Source: Vicia villosa (Eukaryota; Streptophyta; Magnoliopsida; Fabales; Fabaceae). From it: a stretch of 64,000 nt of DNA. The DNA is taken from positions 118,275,987-118,339,986 of the forward strand of contig NC_081185.1 of assembly GCF_029867415.1 (NCBI RefSeq). Reading direction: 5' to 3'. The notes beneath the pieces are model-generated. The model worked only from the letters and a program-made list of their open reading frames with translations. It did no database searches and was not told the DNA's origin. Shown here in pieces: positions 11,351 through 22,660 of the stretch. The stretch's first letter is position 1. Every line of letters starts with the position of its first letter. The translations under genes and the position numbers were made by a program.

Positions 11351-11518
11351 TTAAGAATGACGATTAATGACCCATGCTATGAACAATAACATGTAGATGA
11401 TTGGGAGTGCAACCATTGCAGGTCCACACTCTTCAGGACTATGCAGGCAGAAGAAAGTCATGATCACCGTAGCAATGGTGATGACTGTAAGAAACAGTGT
11501 CTCTATCCACTTTGCCAT
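11351..11518 (-). CDS. Second copy of the U3 two-helix microprotein ORF
   Basis: It has the same length (55 codons plus TAA) and the same start context as the copy at 7043-7210. Nine of 168 bases differ: silent changes in Lys3, Phe9, Glu29, Leu45, Val50 and Ile51, plus three adjacent bases turning ATG (Met37) into GCA (Ala). Flanking LTR sequence differs by only about 2%. Hydrophobicity of both helices is kept, since Ala replaces Met inside helix 2. No homologue is recognised. Short length and lack of expression data keep confidence moderate. Confidence 0.45.
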   Translation of the reverse strand: MAKWIETLFLTVITIATVIMTFFCLHSPEECGPAMVALPIIYMLLFIAWVINRHS

Positions 11519-11611
11519 TCTTGTCAGGGAAGAAGAGAAAATAGATATGAGGTAGGAATTTGAAAGATGAGTTGGAATTTGATGTGAGATTTTATGGAAG
11601 AAAATGAGAGG

Positions 11612-11619
11612 TATTTATA
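11612..11619 (-). promoter_or_regulatory. TATA box before the second microprotein copy
   Basis: TATAAATA on the minus strand, 94 bases upstream of the ATG at 11518, matching the position in the other LTR. Confidence 0.45.
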
Positions 11620-12764
11620 GAATGGAAAGAAGGAAAGAGACGTTGGGGAATGATGTGATTCCGTACAAAAGGAAAATTTGAGTGGAAGTAAGATTTGAAA
11701 GAAAGTGTATGATAGTGTTGGAAAAAAGAGAGATTTGATTTTTGAAAAAGAGATTTGAAAAGATTTTTGCAAATAATGGAATATAGTACAAAAATTAGTG
11801 GGAAACAAAAGATAATAACAATCTACTTGTTACCAGTACAGTCTGAGTTTCCTGATTCTGCGCCTGCAAAAAGATTTAACTCTGTACCAATTGTGTCAGT
11901 ACCATTTATCTGTAAATAAATAAATAGCATGTGTGAAGTAATACACAGTATTTGGTGTTTGCGTAAGAATAAATTCAACTGCAAGCCAAATTACTGTATA
12001 AGGAAAATTCTAAAAACTAAGTATTTCATATGTCAGGATATTTGTTGAAATAAAAATCCATGATTATATGAGACCCTTAATTTTCAGATTGGAGTTTTCT
12101 TGAAAAATATGTGGGCAAATTTTGGGGTATAACAGTCACCCATAGTATATATCTCAGAAGGTCCTCACAAGGCGAATCTCTCCAGAGTCCCTACTAGCAT
12201 GGGCAAAGCTAGGACAGGCCTGTTTGACACTTCGATCAATACTCATTGGTGTATCCCAATCAACACAAGCCTAGGAATGACAGTCACTATAAACACTGGG
12301 GGCAATGAGGCACCCATGTCTTCCCACGGAGCCGGTTTCACAAGATCCTATCTCCACAGAGTATTCCTCAAATAGCTATCTTCATCCCTCCTCCAACAGG
12401 GTCTATTCATCTCTCTTATCCCCAGTCAAGGTGCATCAAGGATCAATCATTCAAATTTCTTTCATCCCCAAGCAGAAGTCAAAAATCCCTAGCTGAAGTG
12501 AGAGTTCCTACTAAAAAGGAAGACTTGTACTATGTATTCTCCACAACAGTGAGGGATTTATTTTCCCCGCGAGACGCTACTACAATCTTCTATCATCATT
12601 AACAACATTTTGCATTCATAACATACATACACCTCATGGCATATGCATAACACTTTCATTCATTTCAAAAAAATAAACATTACAATACATGCATCACGAC
12701 ATTGCATAAAACTAATGTTGCTTTTTCAGTCTATTCCTACAAATTAAGTGAACAATATCTTCTA

Positions 12765-13530
12765 GATATAGTGCAGAGATAATCAAGTCAACAATTTAAT
12801 TCTAACACTCATTCAAGACAATGATTTAGTTCTGATACTTAAATTTGGATATCTTCCAAAGATAGTTCAGAGATAATCAAGACAAATATTTAGTTCTGAT
12901 ACTTAATTTTGGATATCTTCCAAAGATAGATAAGAGATAATCAAGACAGAGATTTAGTTTTGATACTTAATTTTGGATATCTTCCAAAGATAGTTAAGAG
13001 ATAATCAAAACATAGATTTAGTTCTGCTATTTAATTTTGGATATCTTCCAGAGATAGTTCAGAGATAATCAAGACAATGATTTAATTTTGATACTTAGTT
13101 CCGGGTATTCTCCAGAGATAGTTCAGAGATAATCAAGACAATGATTTAGTTCTGATACTTAGTTCCGGGTATTCTCCAGAGATAGTTCGGAGATAATCAA
13201 AACAGAGATCTAGTTCTGATACTTAATTTTGGATATCTTCCAGAGATAGTTCAGAGATAATCAAGACAATGATTTAGTTCTGATACTTAGTTCCGGGTAT
13301 TCTCTAGAGATAGTTCAGAGATAATCAAAACCAAGATATAGTTCTGATACTTAATTTTGGATATCTTCGAGAGATAGTTCAGAGATAATCAAGACAATGA
13401 TTTAATTCTGATACTTAGTTTCGGGTATTCTCTAGAGATAGATCAGAGATAATCAAGACAATGATTTAGTTCTGATACTTAGTCCCGGGTATTCTCCAGA
13501 GATAGTTCAGAGATAATCAAGAGACTTTAG
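12765..13530 (+). repeat. 64-bp minisatellite, about 12 units
   Basis: Units start TAGTTCTGATACTTA at 12827, 12891, 12955 and 13019, giving an exact 64-base period. Each holds TTCCAGAGATAGTTCAGAGA then TAATCAAGACA. Two unit types alternate, one with TTTTGGATATCTTCC and one with TTCCGGGTATTCTCC, suggesting a higher-order pattern. It lies in the noncoding 3' part of an Ogre. Confidence 0.9.
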
Positions 13531-13672
13531 ATCTAATTCAATCAATACAAACGGTGGAGACGATCGACATTATAAGATAAAAATTGGTTTCCCCACAAGG
13601 TGTTGAGACGGTCGACATTACAAGATCTAAATTCATCAATACAAATGGTGGAGACGATCATTCTAAGATCTA
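13531..13672 (+). repeat. Second tandem array of the split Ogre, left part
   Basis: Units containing CCCCACAAGGTGTTGAGACG and GATCTAAATTCATCAATACA begin here and continue after the Sirevirus at 29309-29770. The repeat is therefore the insertion target. Confidence 0.8.
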
Positions 13673-13677
13673 AATTG
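13673..13677 (+). repeat. Target-site duplication AATTG, left copy
   Basis: AATTG directly precedes the LTR end TGAAGGATAG. The identical AATTG follows the other LTR at 29304-29308. A 5-base duplication is normal for copia integrases. Confidence 0.95.
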
Positions 13678-14825
13678 TGAAGGATAGAAAAACACTTAGA
13701 AAGGGGGGGTTTGAATAAGTGTAGCTTTAAAACTTGTAAGATAAAAACTATTTGCACAATGATTTTTATCCTGGTTCGTTGTTAACTAAACTACTCCAGT
13801 CCACCCCCTTGGAGTGAGTTACCTCACCTGAGGATTTAATCCACTAATCACACTTGATTACAATGGTTTTCCACTTAGCCAACTGCTAAGTCTTCTAGAG
13901 TATCCTGATCACAACCTGATCACTCTAGGAACAAAGTGCTTAGACAACTTCTAAGACTTGCTAGAGTATACTGATCAACAACCTGATCACTCTAGAACTT
14001 ACAACTTAATGTAAACAAATACTAAGAGTATTACAATGCTTCTGAAAAGCTATAATCACAACTGTGTTATTTCTCTTAAAGTTTAAGCTTAAATCTCACT
14101 AAGATATTACAACAGCAATGTAGTGAGCTTGATGATGAAGTTTGAGAGCTTTTGATTTGAACAGCGTTTCTGCAAGTTGGTTCAGAGTTTGTAATTCGTT
14201 CGTTAACCTTTGCTTCTCATCAGAACTTCATATTTATAGGCGTTTGAGAAGATGACCATTGGGAGCATTTAATGCTTTGCGTAATCCGTACAGCATTGCA
14301 TTTAATGTTTCACTCTTTTGTCAACTACCTCGAGCCTTGTTTCCGCTGTGTCTACTGACGTTGCCTTTAATAGCTTCTAACGTTCCTTTTGTCAGTCAGC
14401 GTAGCCTGCCAGTCTAGTACTTGCTTCTGATCTGATGTTTGTGTAAACAACATTTGATTATCATCAGAGTCAAACAGCTTGGTGCAGAGCATCTTCTTGT
14501 CTTCTGACCTTGAAGTGCTTCTGAGCGTGATACCATGAGAACTTCAGTGCTTCTGCTTCTGATCTCACGTTCTTCTGATGCTTCCATAGACCCATGTTCT
14601 GATTCTGCTTGACCATCTTCTGATGTCTTGCCAGACCATGTTCTGATGTTGCATGCTGAACCTTCTGAGTCAGTTGCTTCTTGCGCTAATTTTGTGCATA
14701 CTCTTTGTATAATTCCTGAAATGGAAATTGCATAGTATTAGAGTACCACATTATCTCATACAAAATTCATATCCTTGTTATCATCAAAACTAAGAATATT
14801 GATCAGAACAAATCTTGTTCTAACA
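13678..14825 (-). repeat. Sirevirus A 3' LTR
   Basis: On the minus strand it runs TGTTAGAACAAGATTTG to TTTTCTATCCTTCA. The TATA sequence (CCTATAAATATGAAG type) lies near 14230. It pairs with 28156-29303. Confidence 0.93.
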
Positions 14826-15005
14826 ATCTCCCCCTTTTTGATGATGACAAAAACATACATAAATGATATGAATTTGCGATCAGAATATCAGACGGCTAAA
14901 GACAATTACACAACTATAGCACAAGCATATAAACAATGTGTGAATATGTCTCCCCCTGAGATTAACAATCTCCCCCTGAGATAAATAATATCCCCCTGAA
15001 ATAAA
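14826..15005 (-). other. Repeated polypurine tracts of Sirevirus A
   Basis: The main tract AAAAAGGGGGAGAT abuts the LTR. Further CAGGGGGAGA copies follow at about 14950, 14970 and 14990 (minus strand). Several polypurine tracts upstream of the 3' LTR are a described Sirevirus hallmark. Confidence 0.85.
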
Positions 15006-15049
15006 TACTAGAAGAATTTTTTATAAATAAAAGACTTCCCTGAGTATTT

Positions 15050-15215
15050 CAGTCGAGACTTTCACATATGCTTAGATCTTCAGAACATTCACAGCTTCTG
15101 ATTCTTGCTTCCATAGGACAGCTTCAGAACTTGAATTTCCTAGATCTTCAGAATATTCATAGCTTCTGATTCTTGCTTCCATTGGACAGCTTCAGAGCTT
15201 GAATATCTTCTTGAG
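15050..15215 (-). repeat. About 70-bp tandem repeat in the Sirevirus A 3' UTR
   Basis: Two to three units contain, on the plus strand, TTCAGAACATTCACAGCTTC followed by TGATTCTTGCTTCCAT and a GGACAGCTTCAGA core. The same unit occurs in different copy numbers in the two other Sirevirus 3' ends of this window. Confidence 0.8.
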
Positions 15216-15918
15216 TCATTACATGCTAGATTGTATCAGAACATTGTTGAATGTACCAGAGGATCATCAGAGCATCTCTACATCCTGAAATGTTACAGAA
15301 CAAACTAAACGACAAAAGTCAGCATGAATGATTCAGGACATAAAATATGTATCAGAACATATAATTATGTATTAGAGCACACAAACATAAAATGTTTTAG
15401 AGCATATTTTGTAACTAAAACATGCATCAGAACATATAAAGAATAAGAATGAAAGTATATTCTATCATCAGAATATCAGAACATTCTTTCTTCTTGTTTC
15501 TGATTCTTGAAGCTTTATAGCACTCAGCTTGCTTCAATTTCCAAGAGCTTGATTCTTTATAGAATTGCTTTTCCCCATCTCTTTGCTTCTCATGTTGAGC
15601 TTTAAAGAGGATCTTCAATTCCTGCAAGACAACACTCAAAGACATAGAACTTTGCAAGTTCTGTTAGAAATGTGGAGCCTTTCTCCCAGCAGCTGATGTG
15701 ATAAATCAGATCATTTGTCACATTTTTCTCCCCCTTTTTATCATAACATCAAAAACATAAAAGATTCAGATGAAAAACACGACAAACACATAGAAGAAAA
15801 AGGATAATTTTCATTAAGCACGGAGAAAAGGTTCAGAAGTACAAGAGGAAGGGCAAGAGAAGATGCAAAGAAAAAAACAGATGCAGCAAAACAAAAAGAA
15901 AACAGTCTAAGACTCAAT
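15216..15918 (-). other. Sirevirus A 3' untranslated region
   Basis: It lies between the env-position remnant and the 3' repeats. It contains a second CTCCCCCTTTTTATCATAAC tract (15729) corresponding to the AAAAAGGGGGAGAA tract after the intact ORF at 55400. No ORF is supported. Confidence 0.7.
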
Positions 15919-17727
15919 CTAAGATGACCCTAGCTTCGACATGATCTTGGCCAGCATATCATGAATCCCACTGTTGCTCTCATTCTGCCTTTCCATGAAA
16001 GCACGAAACTCAGCGTTGATTGATCTCTGCTCATCCTGGTTCTTCTGAATGACTTCCAAAGTCCTTGCAAGACGGGAAGGTTCATTAGAAGAAGCTTCAC
16101 AACTTCTTTCCAGAGGGATGGCATTCTGATCCGCAGCTTCCATGATCAGATCATTTCAAGGATTTTCCTCAACAGGAATTGTTTCAGCAACATGATCTTT
16201 AGCATCTGCTTCTTCCATAGAATCAACTCCATACTCTGCAGCAGGAACCTCAGAATCTCCATTCTCAATTGCCTGAAGAATGGCAGCAAGATTCCTAGGA
16301 GCAGAAGGACCTTCAACTTCTGGTGGGTCAACAACTTCTGGAATGACCAAGCTTGGGTCTTCCTTAGAAGGATTTTCCCTCAGAAAGTCAAAGAGCGTCC
16401 TGAAGTCTCCGAGCAGAACAGGATATTGAGGTCTCTAGACCACAATTTCCCTGCAAGGGTTAGCTTCCATTGCAGCAGCAATTCTTGCTTCTTCCAGCTC
16501 ATCCACAAACTTCTTCTCCTCAAAGGTATATCTCCCTCCGAGACGAGCAAACCAGAAGTCTTCATAACTTCTCAGAATTCCACGAGGCCGTGGAGCAGAT
16601 TCTACACAAGCTTCTTGATGTTCTTCAAAACAAGCATCATCTTTTCTTCGGAAGATTCTCCAGAACTTTCGCATAGCAACATCATTCAGGCCAGCACTTT
16701 CAGCGATTCTAAGAGTATCAAAGACTCTTTGAGATTCCTCTTTACCAATTCAAAAATTACACCAATAGGGTATTCCTGGCGGGATTTTATTTTGGTTATT
16801 GGAGAGTCAGGGTTAGGGATAGAATAGGGTTGAGGTTCTCTATCCAACCTAAAAGATGATTCTGCTTCGTTCTCAGAATCTAACACTACCATTTCAGCTT
16901 CAGGACGAGGCTTGGAAGTGTAGTTGCAATCACAGAGCAATTGCTCATGTGATGCCGAGTCTGGAAGATCAGAAACACATGGGTTGTTTTGAGAGGTGGA
17001 ATGAATGGGTTCAAAGTTGGCATGGGGAGGAGGTTGAGAAATGGATATATTTGTGTGTGGTGGAAAAAGAGTTTGTAGGGGTGGTATATCCAGAACAGGA
17101 TTATCCAGGACCTAGTCAGAAGCAAGGTTGGTTGAGGGTGGAGGAGAAGGAATGGGAGCATCTGGAGTGGTTGAAGGAGGAGGAGTAAGGATTTTGGATA
17201 CAGGAGAAGTGGGAGGTGTGAGAACATGGACTTTTATGGGTGATTCTGATGGGGCTTTATCTGGTTGATTTACTGGTTCAGGGGTTTGGGCAACAGCTAT
17301 TGGTGCAACTTCTGAACGTAAAGTAGGAACAGAATCAGGTTCAGAGAGATGTATACCTTTGGATACCTTCTGAACAGCTTCGAACACAGCCTCAAGCTTC
17401 TTCTGCTTTTTACTCTTCTGCTCTTCAACAATCTTTGCTTTACCACGAGAGATTTCTCTCCTTCTGGCAGATTCCAGAGCTTCCTTCTCATTTTCAACAA
17501 CATTCTGACCTTCAACTGCTTGAGTTGTTGGTCTTTGCAAGATTTCTTCCTGTTAATTCACAGCTTCTTGAACAGCCTCTTCTTCATCGGAGACATTTAT
17601 TATCAGCTTCCTTTTTCTGATTTTCTTCTTCTCAACAACTCTAACATTTTCAGCATTATTATTCGACTTCTTCTTCTTCCTCTTATCAGCAGCCTCCTTC
17701 TTATTCTTTTCAAAATCAATTGAAACA
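15919..17727 (-). pseudogene. Env-position ORF of Sirevirus A, broken
   Basis: It is homologous along its length to residues about 375-920 of the intact ORF at 52457-55219. Shared parts include the lysine-rich block, the Pro/Ser-rich segment, RNLKESLILLESLK near 16700, RPRGILRSYEDFW near 16580, and the C-terminal RTLEVIQKNQDEQ with MLAKIMSKLGSS. Several stops and frameshifts break it, for example a TGA near 16156. The N-terminal 375 residues are absent because an Ogre/Tat LTR interrupts at 17728. It is non-functional. Confidence 0.85.
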
Positions 17728-19707
17728 TGTCATACCCCAATTTTGACCTAAGATACCATCTCATATCATCTGCATATGCATCATTTGCATCTCTAACAAA
17801 TTGCATAGCTTGTGTTTGCTACTTGTGACTCAGCAGGATTTAAACAAGAAATCACTCATCAGTACAAGTAACAACCAATTAGGGTTTTGTTCTCCCTTCA
17901 TCTCAAAGGAACTATCTTCATCAACAATCAACATTTGGTCCTCAAAAATCCATTTCAACAAGCTCAAAGGCTCTGAATCGATCAGATTAGGGTTTTGACT
18001 GAAGATAGCATACTCCTAATTTTTACTCAAGATTTGACCTAATGACCTGGGACATGACCTCAAGATCCCAAGTACATCATTTTTACCTAATCCATTGGCT
18101 CAGGACATCTCCTACACCAGGATTGATCAACAGTGAAATTTCAAATCATCAGATTAGGGTTTTGAACTATCAGGGACTGAAATCAGGGATCACATTTGGG
18201 AAACCCTAAAAAGCTCCAGGGGATCACTCAAAGGTTTCAATCATCTTCAAATAATCCCTATGACAATATCCAATGGAAATTACATCTCAATTCAAGATCC
18301 ACAGTCATCAATCTCATCAGGTCGACAATTAGGGTTTTTGACCTAATTCACCTGAACCACTGACTTTTTAATCAGAACATGGTGCCACAACTTAAACAAT
18401 GGCTCAAGGTCCTCTAATAATTCAATGTGATCCACTCATACCATTCATTTGGTGAGGATAGCCTGGTTCATTTGAAATCTCCAGAAACGCGATTCGTCTG
18501 AAAAAGTCAACTATACAAGATCACCATTGACTTTTGGGGAATTTTGGTCAACCGTGACTTTTGAAGTTTTGAATCATCAATATATGATATATGAAGTCAT
18601 TTGATCAAGAAAAATCAATAAAATCAATCAGGAATCAAAAAGTCAAAAGTTTGACTTTCTTACTTAGAAAAATTTCTAAGTGTTTTTCAATGATTTTTTC
18701 CAAACTTTGGAAGGGAATAACTCAAAATTTCACCTACAAACTGAAAAAAACTTCCAACATGAAAGTTGTAGATTTTGATCCAATAAACAAATTTGTCACA
18801 TAAAATGATTTTCCAAAAGATCAACCATTTAAGATATATGGAGCTTCAAAGTTGGTATCTTTTGAAAATTTCACTTAAAAATCTCACTTTCTTCAAAGTT
18901 CATGGATCTTTTTCACCCATTTCCTTAAAGGTCTTGAAGAAACTTTCAACTAGGGTTTTGAAGTGTGTAACATGAGATTTCCAAAATGTCCAAGAGCATG
19001 AAAAAATGTGGAGCATAGCTATGGCTTTGTATTATGCATTTAGTGATCATTTTCACTTGAAATTTCAAGTCATTTTGCCAAAGTTTTGAACCATATGGTC
19101 TATGATCCAAGTAATGATGCATAGATGCAATAATTGGAAGATATTTTCTGATTTGAGACAGATGGGAAAGAGATAAGAAGCATAGCCAATTTTAACCATG
19201 GTTTAGGTTTTAACCATCTTGCATTTAATGTGAAAGATTCCATTTTATCTCCAAATGCCAAATCACCATTCTTTGATCAACTTGCAAAGCTCTGCATTCA
19301 GAATCCTTGGCCTATAAATAGAGGTTCAAATCACTCTTCAAATCACACCAAAACCTCATAATCATAGGTTTTCTCTCTTCTTTCTTAAGTTGCAAGTTTC
19401 ATGAGTTTCAAAGAGGAAGAATTGCAATTTCCATCTCTTGCAATTTCTGAGCAAAGTGTTGCTTCTAACACTTCCTAAACATCATATGGAAGTTGTTTGA
19501 TTCACTCACATACCCCAAAACACCTCAAATCTCAGAATCACTCTTCAACCTCCATATGAACATAAAATGAGCCTTATCATGCCAAAATCCATTCAAGCTC
19601 AATTCTGCCCAAACTAACACTTCCAACACCTCATATATGTCACATATGAATTATCCAAACACTCACATATAGCCTAAAACATCAGAATCATCAAGCTCGA
19701 TCCTTAC
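17728..19707 (+). repeat. Ogre/Tat-type LTR fragment, plus strand
   Basis: It begins TGTCATACCCCAATTTTGAC immediately after the env-position sequence. It has the layout of the other Ogre LTRs: repeated TTAGGGTTTTGA, AAAAGTCAACT and TTGACTTTT blocks, then a TATA box CCTATAAATAGAGG at 19311-19324. It is cut at 19707 by a Sirevirus LTR, so U5 is missing. No ORF in it is credible. Confidence 0.75.
19313..19320 (+). promoter_or_regulatory. TATA box of the Ogre/Tat LTR fragment
   Basis: GGCCTATAAATAGAGGTTCA, about 1.59 kb from the LTR start. A CT-rich segment follows. Motif-based call. Confidence 0.5.
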
Positions 19708-20941
19708 TGAAGGATAGAAAAACACTTAGAAAGGGGGGGGGGGTTGAATAAGTGTAGTCTAAAAACTTGAACGATAAAAACAATATGCACAGTTATTTTT
19801 ATCCTGGTTCGTTGTTAACTAAACTACTCCAGTCCACCCCCACGGAGTGATTTACCTCACCTGAGGATTTAATCCACTAATCGCAACAGATTACAATGGT
19901 TTTCCACTTAGTCCGCGACTAAGTCTTCTAGAGTATCCTGACCACAACCTGATCACTCCAGGAACAAATGCTTAGACACAAGCTAAGACTTTCTTAGAGT
20001 ATCCTGACCACCATGTGATCACTCTAATTACAACTGCTTAGACACAAGCTAAGACTTCCTAGAGTATCCTGATCAACACTTGATCACTCTAGTTACTTAC
20101 AAATTAATGTAATCAATTCTAAGAGTATTACAAATGCTTCTGAAAAGCTATAATCACAACAGTGATATTTCTCTTAACGTTTAAGCTTAATCTCACTAAT
20201 ATATTACAACAGCAATGTAGTGAGCTTTGATGAAGATGAAGTTTCTGAGCTTTGACTTGAGCAGCGTTTCAGCAAGTTAATATTCACAGAATTTGGTTCA
20301 GAGTTGTTCCGTTCAGAATTCGTAACCTTGCTTCTCATCAGAACTTCATATTTATAGGCGTTTGAGAAGATGACCGTTGAGCGCATTTAATGCTTTGCGT
20401 ATTCCGTACAGCTTTGCATTTAATGTTTCACGCTTTTGTCAACTACCTCGAGCCTTGTTCACGCTGTGTGTACTGACGTTGCCTTTAATAGCTTCCAACA
20501 TTCCTTTTGTCAGTCAGCGTAGCCTGCCACCTGTACTTTCTTCTGATCTGATGTTTGAATATAATATTTGAATATCATCAGAGTCAAACAGCTTGGTGCA
20601 TAGCATCTTCTTGTCTTCTGACCTTGAAGTGCTTCTGAGCGTGATACCATGAGAGCTTCAGTGCTTCTGCTTCTGACCTCAAGTTCTTCTGATGTTTCCA
20701 TAGACCCATGTTCTGATTCTGCCTTGACCATCTTCTGATGTCTTGCCAGACCATGTTCTGATGTTGCATGCTGAACCTTCTGAGACAAAGCTTCTGAGCG
20801 CTGATTTGTGCATACTCTTTATATATATTTCCTGAAATGGAAATTGCAATGTATTAGAGTACCACATTATCTCACACAAAATTCATATCCTTGTTATCAT
20901 CAAAACTAAGAATATTGATCAGAACAAATCTTGTTCTAACA
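19708..20941 (-). repeat. LTR of a second Sirevirus (B), minus strand
   Basis: It is 1234 bases, TGTTAGAACAAG to TATCCTTCA on the minus strand. It is closer to the plus-strand element at 47393 (both carry CCCCCACGGAGTG and AACGATAAAAACAA variants) than to the LTRs of element A. It is a 3' LTR, since a polypurine tract follows at 20942. The flank CTTAC (19703-19707) has no partner copy here. Confidence 0.9.
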
Positions 20942-21110
20942 ATCTCCCCCTTTTTGATGATGACAAAAACATATATAAATGATATGAATTTGCGATCAGA
21001 AAGAGCAGACGGCTAAAGACAAATTACACAGCTATAGCATAAGCATGTGAATATGTCTCCCCCTGAGATTAACAATCTCCCCCTGAGATGAATAATCTCC
21101 CCCTGAAATA
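20942..21110 (-). other. Repeated polypurine tracts of Sirevirus B
   Basis: AAAAAGGGGGAGAT abuts the LTR and three CAGGGGGAGA-type copies follow at about 21057, 21075 and 21095 (minus strand). Confidence 0.85.
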
Positions 21111-21169
21111 AATACTCGAAGAACTTTAATAATAAAAGACTTCCCTGATTATTTCGGTAGAGACGATCA

Positions 21170-21520
21170 CATAAGCTTCTTGCTTCTGATAATTCATAGC
21201 TTCTGACTTCTGCTTCCATTGGACAGCTTCAGAACTTGAATTTCCTTAGATCCCTAGAACACTCACAGCTTCTGATTCCTGCTTCCATTTAGGACAGCTT
21301 CAGAACTTGAATTTCTTTGATCTTCAGAACAAACACAGCTTCTGATTCCTGCTTCCATTTAGGACAGCTTCAGAACTTGAATTTCTTTGATCTTCAGAAC
21401 ATTCACAGCTTCTGATTCATGCTTCCATTTAGGACAGCTTCAGAACTTGAGTTTTCTGGATCTTTAGAACATTCACGGCTTCTAATTTCTGCTTCCCTCG
21501 GATAGCTTCAGAGCTTTGAA
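21170..21520 (-). repeat. About 70-bp tandem repeat in the Sirevirus B 3' UTR, about five units
   Basis: Units share, on the plus strand, GCTTCTGATTCCTGCTTCCA, TTTAGGACAGCTTCAGAAC and TTGAATTTCTTTGATC. It has more copies than element A. Confidence 0.85.
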
Positions 21521-22262
21521 TTTCTTCTTACATCACTTCATGCTAGATTGTATCAGAACATTGTTGAATGTACCAGAGCTTCATCAGAGCATCTCTACAT
21601 CCTGAAATGTTACAGAACAAAACTAAACGACAAAAGTCAGCATGAATGAGTTAGAACATAAGATGTGTATCAGAACACAAAATATGTATCAGAGCCATAT
21701 AAGCCATATAGAATATATCAGATCCAATAGACAATGTATCAGAGCAAATAGACAATGATTTGGATCATATTCTATTATCAGAGTTTTTGATCATTCTTCC
21801 TTCTTGCTTCTGATTCTGAAGCTTTCAAGCACTCAGCTTGCTTCAAGAATCCAAGAGCTATTTCTGATCATTCTTCCTTCTTGCTTCTGATTCTGAAGCT
21901 TTCAAGCACTCAGCTTGCTTCAAGAATCCAAGAACTTGATTCATCTTGTTGCTTCTCATGTTGGTCTTGAATCTTTGATTCCTGCAACAACAAAACTTAA
22001 AAACATATGAAGCTTGCAGCTTCTGTTAGTAAATGTGGAGCCTTTTTACTCGGTAACTGATAATATTAATCAGATCATTTATCATATATTTTCTCCCCCT
22101 TTTTGTCATAACATCAAAAGGCATAAAAGATTCAGATGTAAAGCAAGAGACAAAAGGAAAGAAACATAAATAACTTTTCATTGATTTCAACAAGAAGGAT
22201 TACAGAAGAGGAATGCAGGAAAACAGATGCAACAAGGAAAGAAAACTACAAAGACTTAAAGC
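21521..22262 (-). other. Sirevirus B 3' untranslated region
   Basis: It holds a local duplication (GATCATTCTTCCTTCTTGCT twice, near 21789 and 21867) and a second TCTCCCCCTTTTTGTCATAA tract at 22092. No ORF is supported. Confidence 0.65.
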
Positions 22263-22660
22263 CTAAGACTCTATCCTACGCAAAGACTGCGCAAACAACT
22301 CAAGAACCCTCTGGTCTTCAGTTTGTTCAGCCATGGAAGCTTGAAAACTCTTCATGCCTGTCCAGACTAGAACCTCCACTGTAGGAGAGATCCAAGAGAC
22401 CAAAGAGGAAGTGAGGGACAGTTCATAGACAGGGAGCTAATGTTGCAAACGGGCTCCAGTGACTCAAGAAGGTCTTCTTCCTTTGGATAAATGTTGATAA
22501 CAGCATTGAAGAAGAGATCTGTCTTGACAGAGACTTCGAGAGCCATCCCAAGATATGCTTCACATCCTGTAACTGATTAACCCTTCCATCCGTTCTCATT
22601 GAGTTGAAAGGATTCATGATGAACGCTAGGTTGAAGATGAATGAACTAGGGTTTATGCCA
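22263..22660 (-). pseudogene. Short remnant ORF in the env position of Sirevirus B
   Basis: On the minus strand, broken frames include MNPFNSMRTDGRVNQLQDVK (from about 22617) and, in another register, MAEQTEDQRVLELFAQSLRR with stop TAG at 22263. It occupies the place of the 920-residue env-position ORF but is only about 400 bases long and does not resemble it clearly. It may be a different short ORF or a heavily deleted one. Function unknown. Confidence 0.35.

Larger units (their letters stand above)
3189..12134 (-). mobile_element. Ogre/Tat Ty3-gypsy element(s), minus strand, interrupted by an assembly gap
   Basis: On the minus strand the order is LTR start (12134 to 10546), assembly gap, integrase end (10445-9758), minisatellite-rich 3' region, polypurine tract (7861-7825) and a full LTR (7824-3189). 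Both LTRs begin TGTTATACCCC and are about 98% identical by eye over 1.59 kb, which fits one element with 5' and 3' LTRs. The gap would hide the rest of the 5' LTR, the primer site, gag, protease, RT and RNase H. However, the outer 5 bases do not match (TGATC at 3184-3188, GTCAC at 12135-12139) and the outer flanks are unrelated, so two separate elements joined at the gap are also possible. Confidence 0.7.
10546..12134 (-). repeat. Start (U3) of a second minus-strand Ogre LTR
   Basis: It aligns end to end with 6240-7824, with about 2% differences and a few small indels. It begins TGTTATACCCC at 12134. The remainder, including the main TATA box, would be in the gap. The sequence just outside (GTCACCCATAGTATAT) lacks a polypurine tract, so this is a 5' LTR outer edge or a recombined end. 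Confidence 0.85.
12135..13677 (+). mobile_element. Plus-strand Ogre, noncoding 3' internal region, left fragment
   Basis: The sequence matches the 3' internal region of the Ogre at 33205-39082. Both have CTCCAACAGGGT followed by TATTCA, a TCCCCAGTCAAGGTGCATCA-like block, CATCCCCAAGC, and a GCATGACGTTGCATAAAACTAA-like block before a tandem array. It begins abruptly at the minus-strand Ogre LTR and is cut at 13677 by the Sirevirus. It resumes at 29309. No gag or pol remains in the window. Confidence 0.75.

Noticed and set aside
12135..12139. GTCAC at 3036-3040 as partner duplication for the minus-strand Ogre
   Set aside because: It lies about 150 bases outside the U5 end, and the bases next to it do not form a canonical LTR terminus. 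Treated as coincidence.
16192..16827. 211-codon plus-strand frame
   Set aside because: It is antisense to the clearly homologous env-position pseudogene and is a shadow frame.
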